Assembly: GCA_963855995.1 (NCBI GenBank)
Contig: OY979728.1
Location: forward strand, 9,446,004-9,510,003
Reading direction: 5' to 3'
Source of the DNA: Muricea muricata
Taxonomy: Eukaryota > Cnidaria > Anthozoa > Malacalcyonacea > Plexauridae
DNA: 64,000 nt
In this document: in pieces, positions 35,601-50,600 of the stretch
Numbering within the stretch: the stretch's first letter is position 1
Layout: every line of letters starts with the position of its first letter
Notes under the pieces: generated by a model
What the model was told of the DNA's origin: nothing
Databases searched by the model: none
Seen by the model: only the letters and a program-made list of their open reading frames with translations
Position numbers and translations under genes: made by a program

Positions 35601-38600
35601 TCTAAATGCTATGAAATGTCATGAAACTTAGCTCAAAATGATGAATTAGGTCATTGTATATGAAAAAACTTAGTTTGGAACCCGAACAACTTATCTTATT
35701 GCTGTTTTAGGATTTGACTCATTTCACCTATTTTTGCTGAACATTGGCCTTGGGTGTGGTAAGTGTTTTCATTTGGCATTTTCCCATATTACATGGAAAT
35801 GATGTAAAATTCTTCATGCATTACCGGATCAGCTCACGCTCGGATTTTAGCTAAGTTTGGGGCACTAGAGATGTACTTGGGACACTCTGCTAGTGTTGAC
35901 CACTATGTTTGCACTTTTCCCACTTTGGTATATTGGCCTGAATTTTGTAAATTCTTCTAAATGCGATGAAATGTCATGAAACTTAGCTCAAAATGATGAA
36001 TTAGGTCATTGTATATGAAAAAACTTAGTTTGGAACTGGAACAACTTATCTTATTGCTGTTTTAGGATTTGACTCATTTCACCTATTTTGGCTGAACATT
36101 GGCCTTGGATGTGGTAAGTGTTTTCATTCGGCATTTTCCCATATACATGGAAATGATGTAAAATTCTTCATGCATTACCGAATCAGCTCACGCTCGGATT
36201 TTAGCTAAGTTTGGGGCACTAGAGATGTACTTGGGACACTGTGCTAGTGTTGACCACTATGTTTGAACTTTTCTTACTTTGGTATATTGGCCTGAATTTT
36301 TGAAATTTTTCTAAATGCGATGAAATGTCATAAAAATTAGCTCAAAATGATGAATTAGGTCATTGTATATGAAAAAACTTAGTTTGGAACCCGAACAACT
36401 TATCTTATTGCTGTTTTGGGATTTGACTCATTTCACCTATTTTTGCTGAACATTGGCCTTGGGTGTGGTAAGTGTTTTCATTTGGCATTTTCCCATATTA
36501 CATGGAAATGATGTAAAATTCTTCATGCATTACCGGATCAGCTCACGCTCGGATTTTAGCGAAGTTTGGGGCACTAGAGATGTACTTGGGACACTCTGCT
36601 AGTGTTGACCACTATGTTTGAACTTTTCCCACTTTGGTATATTGGCCTGAATTTTTGAAATTTTTCTAAATGCTATGAAATGTCATGAAACTTAGCTCAA
36701 AATGATGAATTAGGTCATTGTATATGAAAAAACTTAGTTTGGAACTGGAACAACTTATCTTATTGCTGTTTTAGGATTTGACTCATTTCACCTATTTTGG
36801 CTGAACATTGGCCTTGGATGTGGTAAGTGTTTTCATTCGGCATTTTCCCATATACATGGAAATGATGTAAAATTCTTCATGCATTACCGAATCAGCTCAC
36901 GCTCGGATTTTAGCTAAGTTTGGGGCACTAGAGATGTACTTGGGACACTGTGCTAGTGTTGACCACTATGTTTGAACTTTTCTTACTTTGGTATATTGGC
37001 CTGAATTTTTGAAATTTTTCTAAATGCGATGAAATGTCATAAAAATTAGCTCAAAATGATGAATTAGGTCATTGTATATGAAAAAACTTAGTTTGGAACC
37101 CGAACAACTTATCTTATTGCTGTTTTGGGATTTGACTCATTTCACCTATTTTTGCTGAACATTGGCCTTGGGTGTGGTAAGTGTTTTCATTTGGCATTTT
37201 CCCATATTACATGGAAATGATGTAAAATTCTTCATGCATTACCGGATCAGCTCACGCTCGGATTTTAGCGAAGTTTGGGGCACTAGAGATGTACTTGGGA
37301 CACTCTGCTAGTGTTGACCACTATGTTTGAACTTTTCCCACTTTGGTATATTGGCCTGAATTTTTGAAATTTTTCTAAATGCTATGAAATGTCATGAAAC
37401 TTAGCTCAAAATGATGAATTAGGTCATTGTATATGAAAAAACTTAGTTTGGAACCCGAACAACTTATCTTATTGCTGTTTTAGGATTTGACTCATTTCAC
37501 CTATTTTTGCTGAACATTGGCCTTGGGTGTGGTAAGTGTTTTCATTTGGCATTTTCCCATATTACATGGAAATGATGTAAAATTCTTCATGCATTACCGG
37601 ATCAGCTCACGCTCGGATTTTAGCTAAGTTTGGGGCACTAGAGATGTACTTGGGACACTCTGCTAGTGTTGACCACTATGTTTGCACTTTTCCCACTTTG
37701 GTATATTGGCCTGAATTTTGTAAATTCTTCTAAATGCGATGAAATGTCATGAAACTTAGCTCAAAATGATGAATTAGGTCATTGTATATGAAAAAACTTA
37801 GTTTGGAACTGGAACAACTTATCTTATTGCTGTTTTAGGATTTGACTCATTTCACCTATTTTGGCTGAACATTGGCCTTGGATGTGGTAAGTGTTTTCAT
37901 TCGGCATTTTCCCATATACATGGAAATGATGTAAAATTCTTCATGCATTACCGGATCAGCTCACGCTCGGATTTTAGCTAAGTTTGGGGCACTAGAGATG
38001 TATTTGGGACACTGTGCTAGTGTTGACCACTATGTTTGAACTTTTCCCACTTTGTTATGTTGGCCTGAATTTTTGAAATTTTTCTAAATTGGATGAAATG
38101 TCATGAAACTTAGCTCAAAATGATGAATTAGGTCATTGTATATGAAAAAACTTAGTTTGGAACCAAAACAACTTATCTTATTGCTGTTTTAGGATTTGAC
38201 TCATTTCACCTATTTTGGTGAACATTGGCCTTGGATGTGGTAAGTGTTTTCATTCGGCATTTTCCCATATTACATGGAAATGATTTAAAATTCTTCATGC
38301 ATTACCGGATCAGCTCACGCTCGGATTTTAGCTAAGTTTGGGGCACTAGAGATGTACTTGGGACACTGTGCTAGTGTTGACCACTATGTTTGAACTTTTC
38401 TTACTTTGGTATATTGGCCTGAATTTTTGAAATTTTTCTAAATGCGATGAAATGTCATGAAACTTAGCTCAAAATGATGAATTAGGTCATTGTATATGAA
38501 AAAACTTAGTTTGGAACCCGAACAACTTATCTTATTGCTGTTTTAGGATTTGACTCATTTCACCTATTTTTGCTGAACATTGGCCTTGGATGTGGTAAGT

Positions 38601-41600
38601 GTTTTCATTTGGCATTTTCCCATATTACATGGAAATGATGTAAAATCCTTCATGCATTACCGGATCAGCTCACGCTCGGATTTTAGCTAAGTTTGGGGCA
38701 CTAGAGATGTACTTGGGACACTCTGCTAGTGTTGACCACTATGTTTGAACTTTTCCCACTTTGGTATATTGGCCTGAATTTTTAAAATTTTTCTAAATGC
38801 GATGAAATGTCATGAAACTTAGCTCAAAATGATGAATTAGGTCATTGTATATGAAAAAACTTAGTTTGGAACTGGAACAACTTATCTTATTGCTGTTTTA
38901 GGATTTGACTCATTTCACCTATTTTGGCTGAACATTGGCCTTGGATGTGGTAAGTGTTTTCATTCGGCATTTTCCCATATTACATGGAAATGATGTAAAA
39001 TTCTTCATGCATTACCGGATCAGCTCACGCTCGGATTTTAGCTAAGTTTGCGGCACTAGAGATGTACTTGGGACACTGTGCTAGTGTTAACCACTATGTT
39101 TGAACTTTTCTTACTTTGGTATATTGGCCTGAATTTTTGAAATTCTTCTAAATGCAATGAAATGTCATGAAACTTAGCTCGAAATGATGAATTTGGTCAT
39201 GGTATATGAAAAAACTTAGTTTGGAACCGGAACAACTTATTTTATTGCTGTTTTAGGATTTGACTCATTTCACCTATTTTTGCTGAACATTGGCCTTGGA
39301 TGTGGTAAGTGTTTTCATTTGGCATTTTCCCATATTACATGGAAATGATGTAAAATCCTTCATGCATTACCGGATCAGCTCACACTCGGATTTTAGCTAA
39401 GTTTGGGGCACTAGAGATGTACTTGGGACACTCTGCTAGTGTTGACCACTATGTTTGAACTTTTCCCACTTTGGTATATTGGCCTGAATTTTTAAAATTT
39501 TTCTAAATGCGATGAAATTTCATGAAACTTAGCTCAAAATGATGAACTAGGTCATTGTATATGAAAAAACTTAGTTTGGAACCGGAACAACTTATCTTAT
39601 TGCTGTTTTAGGATTTGACTCATTTCACCTATTTTTGCTGAACATTGGCCTTGGATGTGGTAAGTGTTTTCATTTGGCATTTTCCCATATTACATGGAAA
39701 TGATGTAAAATTCTTCATGCATTACCGGATCAGCTGACGCTCGGATTTTAGCTAAGTTTGGGGAACTAGAGATGTACTTGGGACACTCTGCTAGTGTTGA
39801 CCACTATGTTTGAACTTTTCCCACTTTGTTATATTGGCCTGAATTTTTGAAATTTTTCTAAATGCGATGAAATGTCATGAAACTTAGCTCAAAATGATGA
39901 ACTAGGTCATTGTATATGAAAAAACTTAGTTTGGAACCGGAACAACTTATCTTATTGCTGTTTTAGGATTTGACTCATTTCACCTATTTTGGCTGAACAT
40001 TGGCCTTGGATGTGGTAAGTGTTTTCATTTGGCATTTTCCCATATTACATGGAAATGATGTAAAATTCTTCATGCATTACCGGATCAGCTGACGCTCGGA
40101 TTTTAGCTAAGTTTGGGGAACTAGAGATGTACTTGGGACACTCTGCTAGTGTTGACCACTATGTTTGAACTTTTCCCACTTTGTTATATTGGCCTGAATT
40201 TTTGAAATTTTTCTAAATGCGATGAAATGTCATGAAACTTAGCTCAAAATGATGAATTAGGTCATTGTATATGAAAAAACGTAGTTTGGAACCGGAACAA
40301 CTTATCTTATTGCTGTTTTAGGATTTGACTCATTTCACCTATTTTGGTTGAACATTGGCCTTGGATGTGGTAAGTGTTTTCATTCGGCATTTTCCCATAT
40401 TACATGGAAATGATGTAAAATTCTTCATGCATTACCGGATCAGCTCACGCTCGGATTTTAGCTAAGTTTGGGGCACTAGAGATGTACTTGGGACACTGTG
40501 CTAGTGTTGACCACTATGTTTGAACTTTTCCCACTTTGGTATATTCGCCTGAATTTTTGAAATTTTTCTAAATGCGATGAAATGTCATGAAACTTAGCTC
40601 AAAATGATGAACTAGGTCATTGTATATGAAAAAACTTAGTTTGGAACCGGAACAACTTATCTTATTGCTGTTTTAGGATTTGACTCATTTCACCTATTTT
40701 GGCTGAACATTGGCCTTGGATGTGGTAAGTGTTTTCATTTGGCATTTTCCCATATTACATGGAAATGATGTAAAATTCTTCATGCATTACCGGATCAGCT
40801 CACGCTCGGATTTTAGCTAAGTTTGGGGCACTAGAGATGTACTTGGGACACTCTGCTAGTGTTGACCACTATGTTTGAACTTTTCCCACTTTGGTATTTT
40901 ACCCTGAATTTTTGAAATTTTTCTAAATGCGATGAAATGTCATGAAACTTAGCTCAAAATGATGAATTAGGTCATTGTATATGAAAAAACGTAGTTTGGA
41001 ACCGGAACAACTTATCTTATTGCTGTTTTAGGATTTGACTCATTTCACCTATTTTGGCTGAACATTGGCCTTGGATGTGGTAAGTGTTTTCATTCGGCAT
41101 TTTCCCATATTACATGGAAATGATGTAAAATTCTTCATGCATTACCGGATCAGCTCACGCTCGGATTTTAGCTAAGTTTGGGACACTAGAGATGTACTTG
41201 GGACACTGTGCTAGTGTTGACCACTATGTTTGAACTTTTCCCACTTTGGTATATTCGCCTGAATTTTTGAAATTTTTCTAAATGCGATGAAATGTCATGA
41301 AACTTAGCTCAAAATGATGAATTAGGTCATTGTATATGAAAAAACTTAGTTTGGAACCAGAACAACTTATCTTATTGCTGTTTTAGAATTTGACTCATTT
41401 CACCTATTTTGGCTGAACATTGGCCTTGGATGTGGTAAGTGTTTTCATTCGGCATTTTCCCATATTACATGGAAATGATGTAAAATTCTTCATGCATTAC
41501 CGGATCAGCTCACGCTCGGATTTTAGCTAAGTTTGGGGCACTAGAGATGTACTTGGGACACTCTGCTAGTGTTGACCACTATGTTTGAACTTTTCCCACT

Positions 41601-44600
41601 TTGGTATATTGGCCTGAATTTTTGAAATTTTTCTAAATGCGATGAAATGTCATGAAACTTAGCTCAAAATGATGAATTACGTCATTGTATATGAAAAAAC
41701 TTAGTTTGGAACCGGAACAACTTATCTTATTGCCTTTTTAGGATTTGACTCATTTCACCTATTTTGGCTGAACATTGGCCTTGGATGTGGTAAGTGTTTT
41801 CATTTGGCATTTTCCCATATTACATGGAAATGATGTAAAATTCTTCATGCATTACCGGATCAGCTCACGCTCGGATTTTAGCTAAGTTTGGGGCACTAGA
41901 GGTGTACTTGGGACACTCTGCTAGTGTTGACCACTATGTTTGAACTTTTCCCACTTTGGTATATTGGCCTGAATTTTTGAAATTTTTCTAAATGCGATGA
42001 AATGTCATGAAACTTAGCTCAAAATGATGAATTAGGTCATTGTATTTGAAAAAACGTAGTTTGGAACCGGAACAACTTATCTTATTGCTGTTTTAGGATT
42101 TGACTCATTTCACCTATTTCGGCTGAACATTGGCCTTGGATGTGGTAAGTGTTTTCATTCGGCATTTTCCCATATTACATGGAAATGATGTAAAATTCTT
42201 CATGCATTACCGGATCAGCTCACGCTCGGATTTTAGCTAAGTTTGGGGCACTAGAGATGTACTTGGGACACTCTGCTAGTGTTGACCACTATGTTTGAAC
42301 TTTTCCCACTTTGGTATTTTAGCCTGAATTTTTGAAATTTTTCTAAATGCGATGAAATGTCATGAAACTTAGCTCAAAATGATGAATTAGGTCATTGTAT
42401 ATGAAAAAACGTAGTTTGGAACCGGAACAACTTATCTTATTGCTGTTTTAGGATTTGACTCATTTCACCTATTTTGGCTGAACATTGGCCTTGGATGTGG
42501 TAAGTGTTTTCATTCGGCATTTTCCCATATTACATGGAAATGATGTAAAATTCTTCATGCATTACCGGATCAGCTCACGCTCGGATTTTAGCTAAGTTTG
42601 GGACACTAGAGATGTACTTGGGACACTGTGCTAGTGTTGACCACTATGTTTGAACTTTTCCCACTTTGGTATATTCGCCTGAATTTTTGAAATTTTTCTA
42701 AATGCGATGAAATGTCATGAAACTTAGCTCAAAATGATGAATTAGGTCATTGTATATGAAAAAACTTAGTTTGGAACCAGAACAACTTATCTTATTGCTG
42801 TTTTAGAATTTGACTCATTTCACCTATTTTGGCTGAACATTGGCCTTGGATGTGGTAAGTGTTTTCATTCGGCATTTTCCCATATTACATGGAAATGATG
42901 TAAAATTCTTCATGCATTACCGGATCAGCTCACGCTCGGATTTTAGCTAAGTTTGGGGCACTAGAGATGTACTTGGGACACTCTGCTAGTGTTGACCACT
43001 ATGTTTGAACTTTTCCCACTTTGGTATATTGGCCTGAATTTTTGAAATTTTTCTAAATGCGATGAAATGTCATGAAACTTAGCTCAAAATGATGAATTAG
43101 GTCATTGTATATGAAAAAACTTAGTTTGGAACCAGAACAACTTATCTTATTGCTGTTTTAGAATTTGACTCATTTCACCTATTTTGGCTGAACATTGGCC
43201 TTGGATGTGGTAAGTGTTTTCATTCGGCATTTTCCCATATTACATGGAAATGATGTAAAATTCTTCATGCATTACCGGATCAGCTCACGCTCGGATTTTA
43301 GCTAAGTTTGGGGCACTAGAGATGTACTTGGGACACTCTGCTAGTGTTGACCACTATGTTTGAACTTTTCCCACTTTGGTATATTGGCCTGAATTTTTGA
43401 AATTTTTCTAAATGCGATGAAATGTCATGAAACTTAGCTCAAAATGATGAATTACGTCATTGTATATGAAAAAACTTAGTTTGGAACCGGAACAACTTAT
43501 CTTATTGCTTTTTTAGGATTTGACTCATTTCACCTATTTTGGCTGAACATTGGCCTTGGATGTGGTAAGTGTTTTCATTTGGCATTTTCCCATATTACAT
43601 GGAAATGATGTAAAATTCTTCATGCATTACCGGATCAGCTCACGCTCGGATTTTAGCTAAGTTTGGGGCACTAGAGGTGTACTTGGGACACTCTGCTAGT
43701 GTTGACCACTATGTTTGAACTTTTCCCACTTTGGTATATTGGCCTGAATTTTTGAAATTTTTCTAAATGCGATGAAATGTCATGAAACTTAGCTCAAAAT
43801 GATGAATTAGGTCATTGTATTTGAAAAAACGTAGTTTGGAACCGGAACAACTTATCTTATTGCTGTTTTAGGATTTGACTCATTTCACCTATTTCGGCTG
43901 AACATTGGCCTTGGATGTGGTAAGTGTTTTCATTCGGCATTTTCCCATATTACATGGAAATGATGTAAAATTCTTCATGCATTACCGGATCAGCTCACGC
44001 TCGGATTTTAGCTAAGTTTGGGGCACTAGAGATGTACTTGGGACACTCTGCTAGTGTTGACCACTATGTTTGAACTTTTCCCACTTTGGTATTTTAGCCT
44101 GAATTTTTGAAATTTTTCTAAATGCGATGAAATGTCATGAAACTTAGCTCAAAATGATGAATTAGGTCATTGTATATGAAAAAACGTAGTTTGGAACCGG
44201 AACAACTTATCTTATTGCTGTTTTAGGATTTGACTCATTTCACCTATTTTGGCTGAACATTGGCCTTGGATGTGGTAAGTGTTTTCATTCGGCATTTTCC
44301 CATATTACATGGAAATGATGTAAAATTCTTCATGCATTACCGGATCAGCTCACGCTCGGATTTTAGCTAAGTTTGGGACACTAGAGATGTACTTGGGACA
44401 CTGTGCTAGTGTTGACCACTATGTTTGAACTTTTCCCACTTTGGTATATTCGCCTGAATTTTTGAAATTTTTCTAAATGCGATGAAATGTCATGAAACTT
44501 AGCTCAAAATGATGAATTAGGTCATTGTATATGAAAAAACTTAGTTTGGAACCAGAACAACTTATCTTATTGCTGTTTTAGAATTTGACTCATTTCACCT

Positions 44601-47600
44601 ATTTTGGCTGAACATTGGCCTTGGATGTGGTAAGTGTTTTCATTCGGCATTTTCCCATATTACATGGAAATGATGTAAAATTCTTCATGCATTACCGGAT
44701 CAGCTCACGCTCGGATTTTAGCTAAGTTTGGGGCACTAGAGATGTACTTGGGACACTCTGCTAGTGTTGACCACTATGTTTGAACTTTTCCCACTTTGGT
44801 ATATTGGCCTGAATTTTTGAAATTTTTCTAAATGCGATGAAATGTCATGAAACTTAGCTCAAAATGATGAATTACGTCATTGTATATGAAAAAACTTAGT
44901 TTGGAACCGGAACAACTTATCTTATTGCTTTTTTAGGATTTGACTCATTTCACCTATTTTGGCTGAACATTGGCCTTGGATGTGGTAAGTGTTTTCATTT
45001 GGCATTTTCCCATATTACATGGAAATGATGTAAAATTCTTCATGCATTACCGGATCAGCTCACGCTCGGATTTTAGCTAAGTTTGGGGCACTAGAGGTGT
45101 ACTTGGGACACTCTGCTAGTGTTGACCACTATGTTTGAACTTTTCCCACTTTGGTATATTGGCCTGAATTTTTGAAATTTTTCTAAATGCGATGAAATGT
45201 CATGAAACTTAGCTCAAAATGATGAATTAGGTCATTGTATTTGAAAAAACGTAGTTTGGAACCGGAACAACTTATCTTATTGCTGTTTTAGGATTTGACT
45301 CATTTCACCTATTTCGGCTGAACATTGGCCTTGGATGTGGTAAGTGTTTTCATTCGGCATTTTCCCATATTACATGGAAATGATGTAAAATTCTTCATGC
45401 ATTACCGGATCAGCTCACGCTCGGATTTTAGCTAAGTTTGGGGCACTAGAGATGTACTTGGGACACTGTGCTAGTGTTGACCACTATGTTTGAACTTTTC
45501 CCACTTTGGTATATTCGCCTGAATTTTTGAAACTTTTCTAAATGCGATGAAATGTCATGAAACTTAGCTCAAAATGATGAATTAGGTCATTGTATATGAA
45601 AAAACTCTGTTTGGAACCAGAACAACTTATCTTATTGCTGTTTTAGAATTTGACTCATTTCACCTATTTTGGCTGAACATTGGCCTTGGATGTGGTAAGT
45701 GTTTTCATTCGGCATTATCCCATATTACATGGAAATGATGTAAAATTCTTCATGCGTTACCGGATCAGCTCACGCTCGGATTTTAGCTAAGTTTGGGGCA
45801 CTAGAGATGTACTTGGGACACCTTGCTAGTGTTGACCACTATGTTTGAACTTTTCCCACTTTGGTATATTGGCCTGAATTTTTGAAATTTTTCTAAATGC
45901 AATGAAATGTCATGAAACTTAGCTCAAAATGATGAATTACGTCATTGTATATGAAAAAACTTTGTTTGGAACCGGAACAACTTATCTTATTGCTGTTTTA
46001 GGATTTGACTCATTTCACCTATTTTGGCTGAACATTGGCCTTGGATGTGGTAAGTGTTTTCATTTGGCATTTTCCCATATTACATGGAAATGATGTAAAA
46101 TTCTTCATGCATTACCGGATCAGCTCACGCTCGGATTTTAGCTAAGTTTGGGGCACTAGAGATGTACTTGGGACACTCTGCTAGTGTTGACCACTATGTT
46201 TGAACTTTTCCCACTTTGGTATATTAGCCTGAATTTTTAAAATTTTTCTAAATGCGATGAAATGTCATGAAACTTAGCTCAAAATGATGAATTAGGTCAT
46301 TGTATATGAAAAAACTTAGTTTGGAACCAGAACAACTTATCTTATTGCTGTTTTAGAATTTGACTCATTTCACCTATTTTGGCTGAACATTGGCCTTGGA
46401 TGTGGTAAGTGTTTTCATTCGGCATTATCCCATATTACATGGAAATGATGTAAAATTCTTCATGCATTACCGGATCAGCTCACGCTCGGATTTTAGCTAA
46501 GTTTGGGGCACTAGAGATGTACTTGGGACACTCTGCTAGTGTTGACCACTATGTTTGAACTTTTCCCACTTTGGTATTTTAGCCTGAATTTTTGAAATTT
46601 TTCTAAATGCGATGAAATGTCATGAAACTTAGCTCAAAATGATGAATTAGGTCATTGTATATGAAAAAACGTAGTTTGGAACCGGAACAACTTATCTTAT
46701 TGCTGTTTTAGGATTTGACTCATTTCACCTATTTTGGCTGAACATTGGCCTTGGATGTGGTAAGTGTTTTCATTCGGCATTTTCCCATATTACATGGAAA
46801 TGATGTAAAATTCTTCATGCATTACCGGATCAGCTCACGCTCGGATTTTAGCTAAGTTTGGGACACTAGAGATGTACTTGGGACACTGTGCTAGTGTTGA
46901 CCACTATGTTTGAACTTTTCCCACTTTGGTATATTCGCCTGAATTTTTGAAATTTTTCTAAATGCGATGAAATGTCATGAAACTTAGCTCAAAATGATGA
47001 ATTAGGTCATTGTATATGAAAAAACTTAGTTTGGAACCAGAACAACTTATCTTATTGCTGTTTTAGAATTTGACTCATTTCACCTATTTTGGCTGAACAT
47101 TGGCCTTGGATGTGGTAAGTGTTTTCATTCGGCATTTTCCCATATTACATGGAAATGATGTAAAATTCTTCATGCATTACCGGATCAGCTCACGCTCGGA
47201 TTTTAGCTAAGTTTGGGGCACTAGAGATGTACTTGGGACACTCTGCTAGTGTTGACCACTATGTTTGAACTTTTCCCACTTTGGTATATTGGCCTGAATT
47301 TTTGAAATTTTTCTAAATGCGATGAAATGTCATGAAACTTAGCTCAAAATGATGAATTACGTCATTGTATATGAAAAAACTTAGTTTGGAACCGGAACAA
47401 CTTATCTTATTGCTTTTTTAGGATTTGACTCATTTCACCTATTTTGGCTGAACATTGGCCTTGGATGTGGTAAGTGTTTTCATTTGGCATTTTCCCATAT
47501 TACATGGAAATGATGTAAAATTCTTCATGCATTACCGGATCAGCTCACGCTCGGATTTTAGCTAAGTTTGGGGCACTAGAGGTGTACTTGGGACACTCTG

Positions 47601-50600
47601 CTAGTGTTGACCACTATGTTTGAACTTTTCCCACTTTGGTATATTGGCCTGAATTTTTGAAATTTTTCTAAATGCGATGAAATGTCATGAAACTTAGCTC
47701 AAAATGATGAATTAGGTCATTGTATTTGAAAAAACGTAGTTTGGAACCGGAACAACTTATCTTATTGCTGTTTTAGGATTTGACTCATTTCACCTATTTC
47801 GGCTGAACATTGGCCTTGGATGTGGTAAGTGTTTTCATTCGGCATTTTCCCATATTACATGGAAATGATGTAAAATTCTTCATGCATTACCGGATCAGCT
47901 CACGCTCGGATTTTAGCTAAGTTTGGGGCACTAGAGATGTACTTGGGACACTGTGCTAGTGTTGACCACTATGTTTGAACTTTTCCCACTTTGGTATATT
48001 CGCCTGAATTTTTGAAACTTTTCTAAATGCGATGAAATGTCATGAAACTTAGCTCAAAATGATGAATTAGGTCATTGTATATGAAAAAACTCTGTTTGGA
48101 ACCAGAACAACTTATCTTATTGCTGTTTTAGAATTTGACTCATTTCACCTATTTTGGCTGAACATTGGCCTTGGATGTGGTAAGTGTTTTCATTCGGCAT
48201 TATCCCATATTACATGGAAATGATGTAAAATTCTTCATGCGTTACCGGATCAGCTCACGCTCGGATTTTAGCTAAGTTTGGGGCACTAGAGATGTACTTG
48301 GGACACCTTGCTAGTGTTGACCACTATGTTTGAACTTTTCCCACTTTGGTATATTGGCCTGAATTTTTGAAATTTTTCTAAATGCAATGAAATGTCATGA
48401 AACTTAGCTCAAAATGATGAATTACGTCATTGTATATGAAAAAACTTTGTTTGGAACCGGAACAACTTATCTTATTGCTGTTTTAGGATTTGACTCATTT
48501 CACCTATTTTGGCTGAACATTGGCCTTGGATGTGGTAAGTGTTTTCATTTGGCATTTTCCCATATTACATGGAAATGATGTAAAATTCTTCATGCATTAC
48601 CGGATCAGCTCACGCTCGGATTTTAGCTAAGTTTGGGGCACTAGAGATGTACTTGGGACACTCTGCTAGTGTTGACCACTATGTTTGAACTTTTCCCACT
48701 TTGGTATATTAGCCTGAATTTTTAAAATTTTTCTAAATGCGATGAAATGTCATGAAACTTAGCTCAAAATGATGAATTAGGTCATTGTATATGAAAAAAC
48801 TTAGTTTGGAACCAGAACAACTTATCTTATTGCTGTTTTAGAATTTGACTCATTTCACCTATTTTGGCTGAACATTGGCCTTGGATGTGGTAAGTGTTTT
48901 CATTCGGCATTATCCCATATTACATGGAAATGATGTAAAATTCTTCATGCATTACCGGATCAGCTCACGCTCGGATTTTAGCTAAGTTTGGGGCACTAGA
49001 GATGTACTTGGGACACTGTGCTAGTGTTGACCACTATGTTTGAACTTTTCCCACTTTGGTATATTCGCCTGAATTTTTGAAACTTTTCTAAATGCGATGA
49101 AATGTCATGAAACTTAGCTCAAAATGATGAATTAGGTCATTGTATATGAAAAAACTCTGTTTGGAACCAGAACAACTTATCTTATTGCTGTTTTAGAATT
49201 TAACTCATTTCACCTATTTTGGCTGAACATTGGCCTTGGATGTGGTAAGTGTTTTCATTCGGCATTATCCCATATTACATGGAAATGATGTAAAATTCTT
49301 CATGCGTTACCGGATCAGCTCACGCTCGGATTTTAGCTAAGTTTGGGGCACTAGAGATGTACTTGGGACACTCTGCTAGTGTTGACCACTATGTTTGAAC
49401 TTTTCCCACTTTGGTATATTGGCCTGAATTTTTGAAATTTTTCTAAATGCAATGAAATGTCATGAAACTTAGCTCAAAATGATGAATTACGTCATTGTAT
49501 ATGAAAAAACTTTGTTTGGAACCGGAACAACTTATCTTATTGCTGTTTTAGGATTTGACTCATTTCACCTATTTTGGCTGAACATTGGCCTTGGATGTGG
49601 TAAGTGTTTTCATTCGGCATTTTCCCATATTACATGGAAATGATGTAAAATTCTTCATGCATTACCGGATCAGCTCACGCTCGGATTTTAGCTAAGTTTG
49701 GGACACTAGAGATGTACTTGGGACACTGTGCTAGTGTTGACCACTATGTTTGAACTTTTCCCACTTTGGTATATTCGCCTGAATTTTTGAAATTTTTCTA
49801 AATGCGATGAAATGTCATGAAACTTAGCTCAAAATGATGAATTAGGTCATTGTATATGAAAAAACTTAGTTTGGAACCAGAACAACTTATCTTATTGCTG
49901 TTTTAGAATTTGACTCATTTCACCTATTTTGGCTGAACATTGGCCTTGGATGTGGTAAGTGTTTTCATTCGGCATTTTCCCATATTACATGGAAATGATG
50001 TAAAATTCTTCATGCATTACCGGATCAGCTCACGCTCGGATTTTAGCTAAGTTTGGGGCACTAGAGATGTACTTGGGACACTCTGCTAGTGTTGACCACT
50101 ATGTTTGAACTTTTCCCACTTTGGTATATTGGCCTGAATTTTTGAAATTTTTCTAAATGCGATGAAATGTCATGAAACTTAGCTCAAAATGATGAATTAC
50201 GTCATTGTATATGAAAAAACTTAGTTTGGAACCGGAACAACTTATCTTATTGCTTTTTTAGGATTTGACTCATTTCACCTATTTTGGCTGAACATTGGCC
50301 TTGGATGTGGTAAGTGTTTTCATTTGGCATTTTCCCATATTACATGGAAATGATGTAAAATTCTTCATGCATTACCGGATCAGCTCACGCTCGGATTTTA
50401 GCTAAGTTTGGGGCACTAGAGGTGTACTTGGGACACTCTGCTAGTGTTGACCACTATGTTTGAACTTTTCCCACTTTGGTATATTGGCCTGAATTTTTGA
50501 AATTTTTCTAAATGCGATGAAATGTCATGAAACTTAGCTCAAAATGATGAATTAGGTCATTGTATTTGAAAAAACGTAGTTTGGAACCGGAACAACTTAT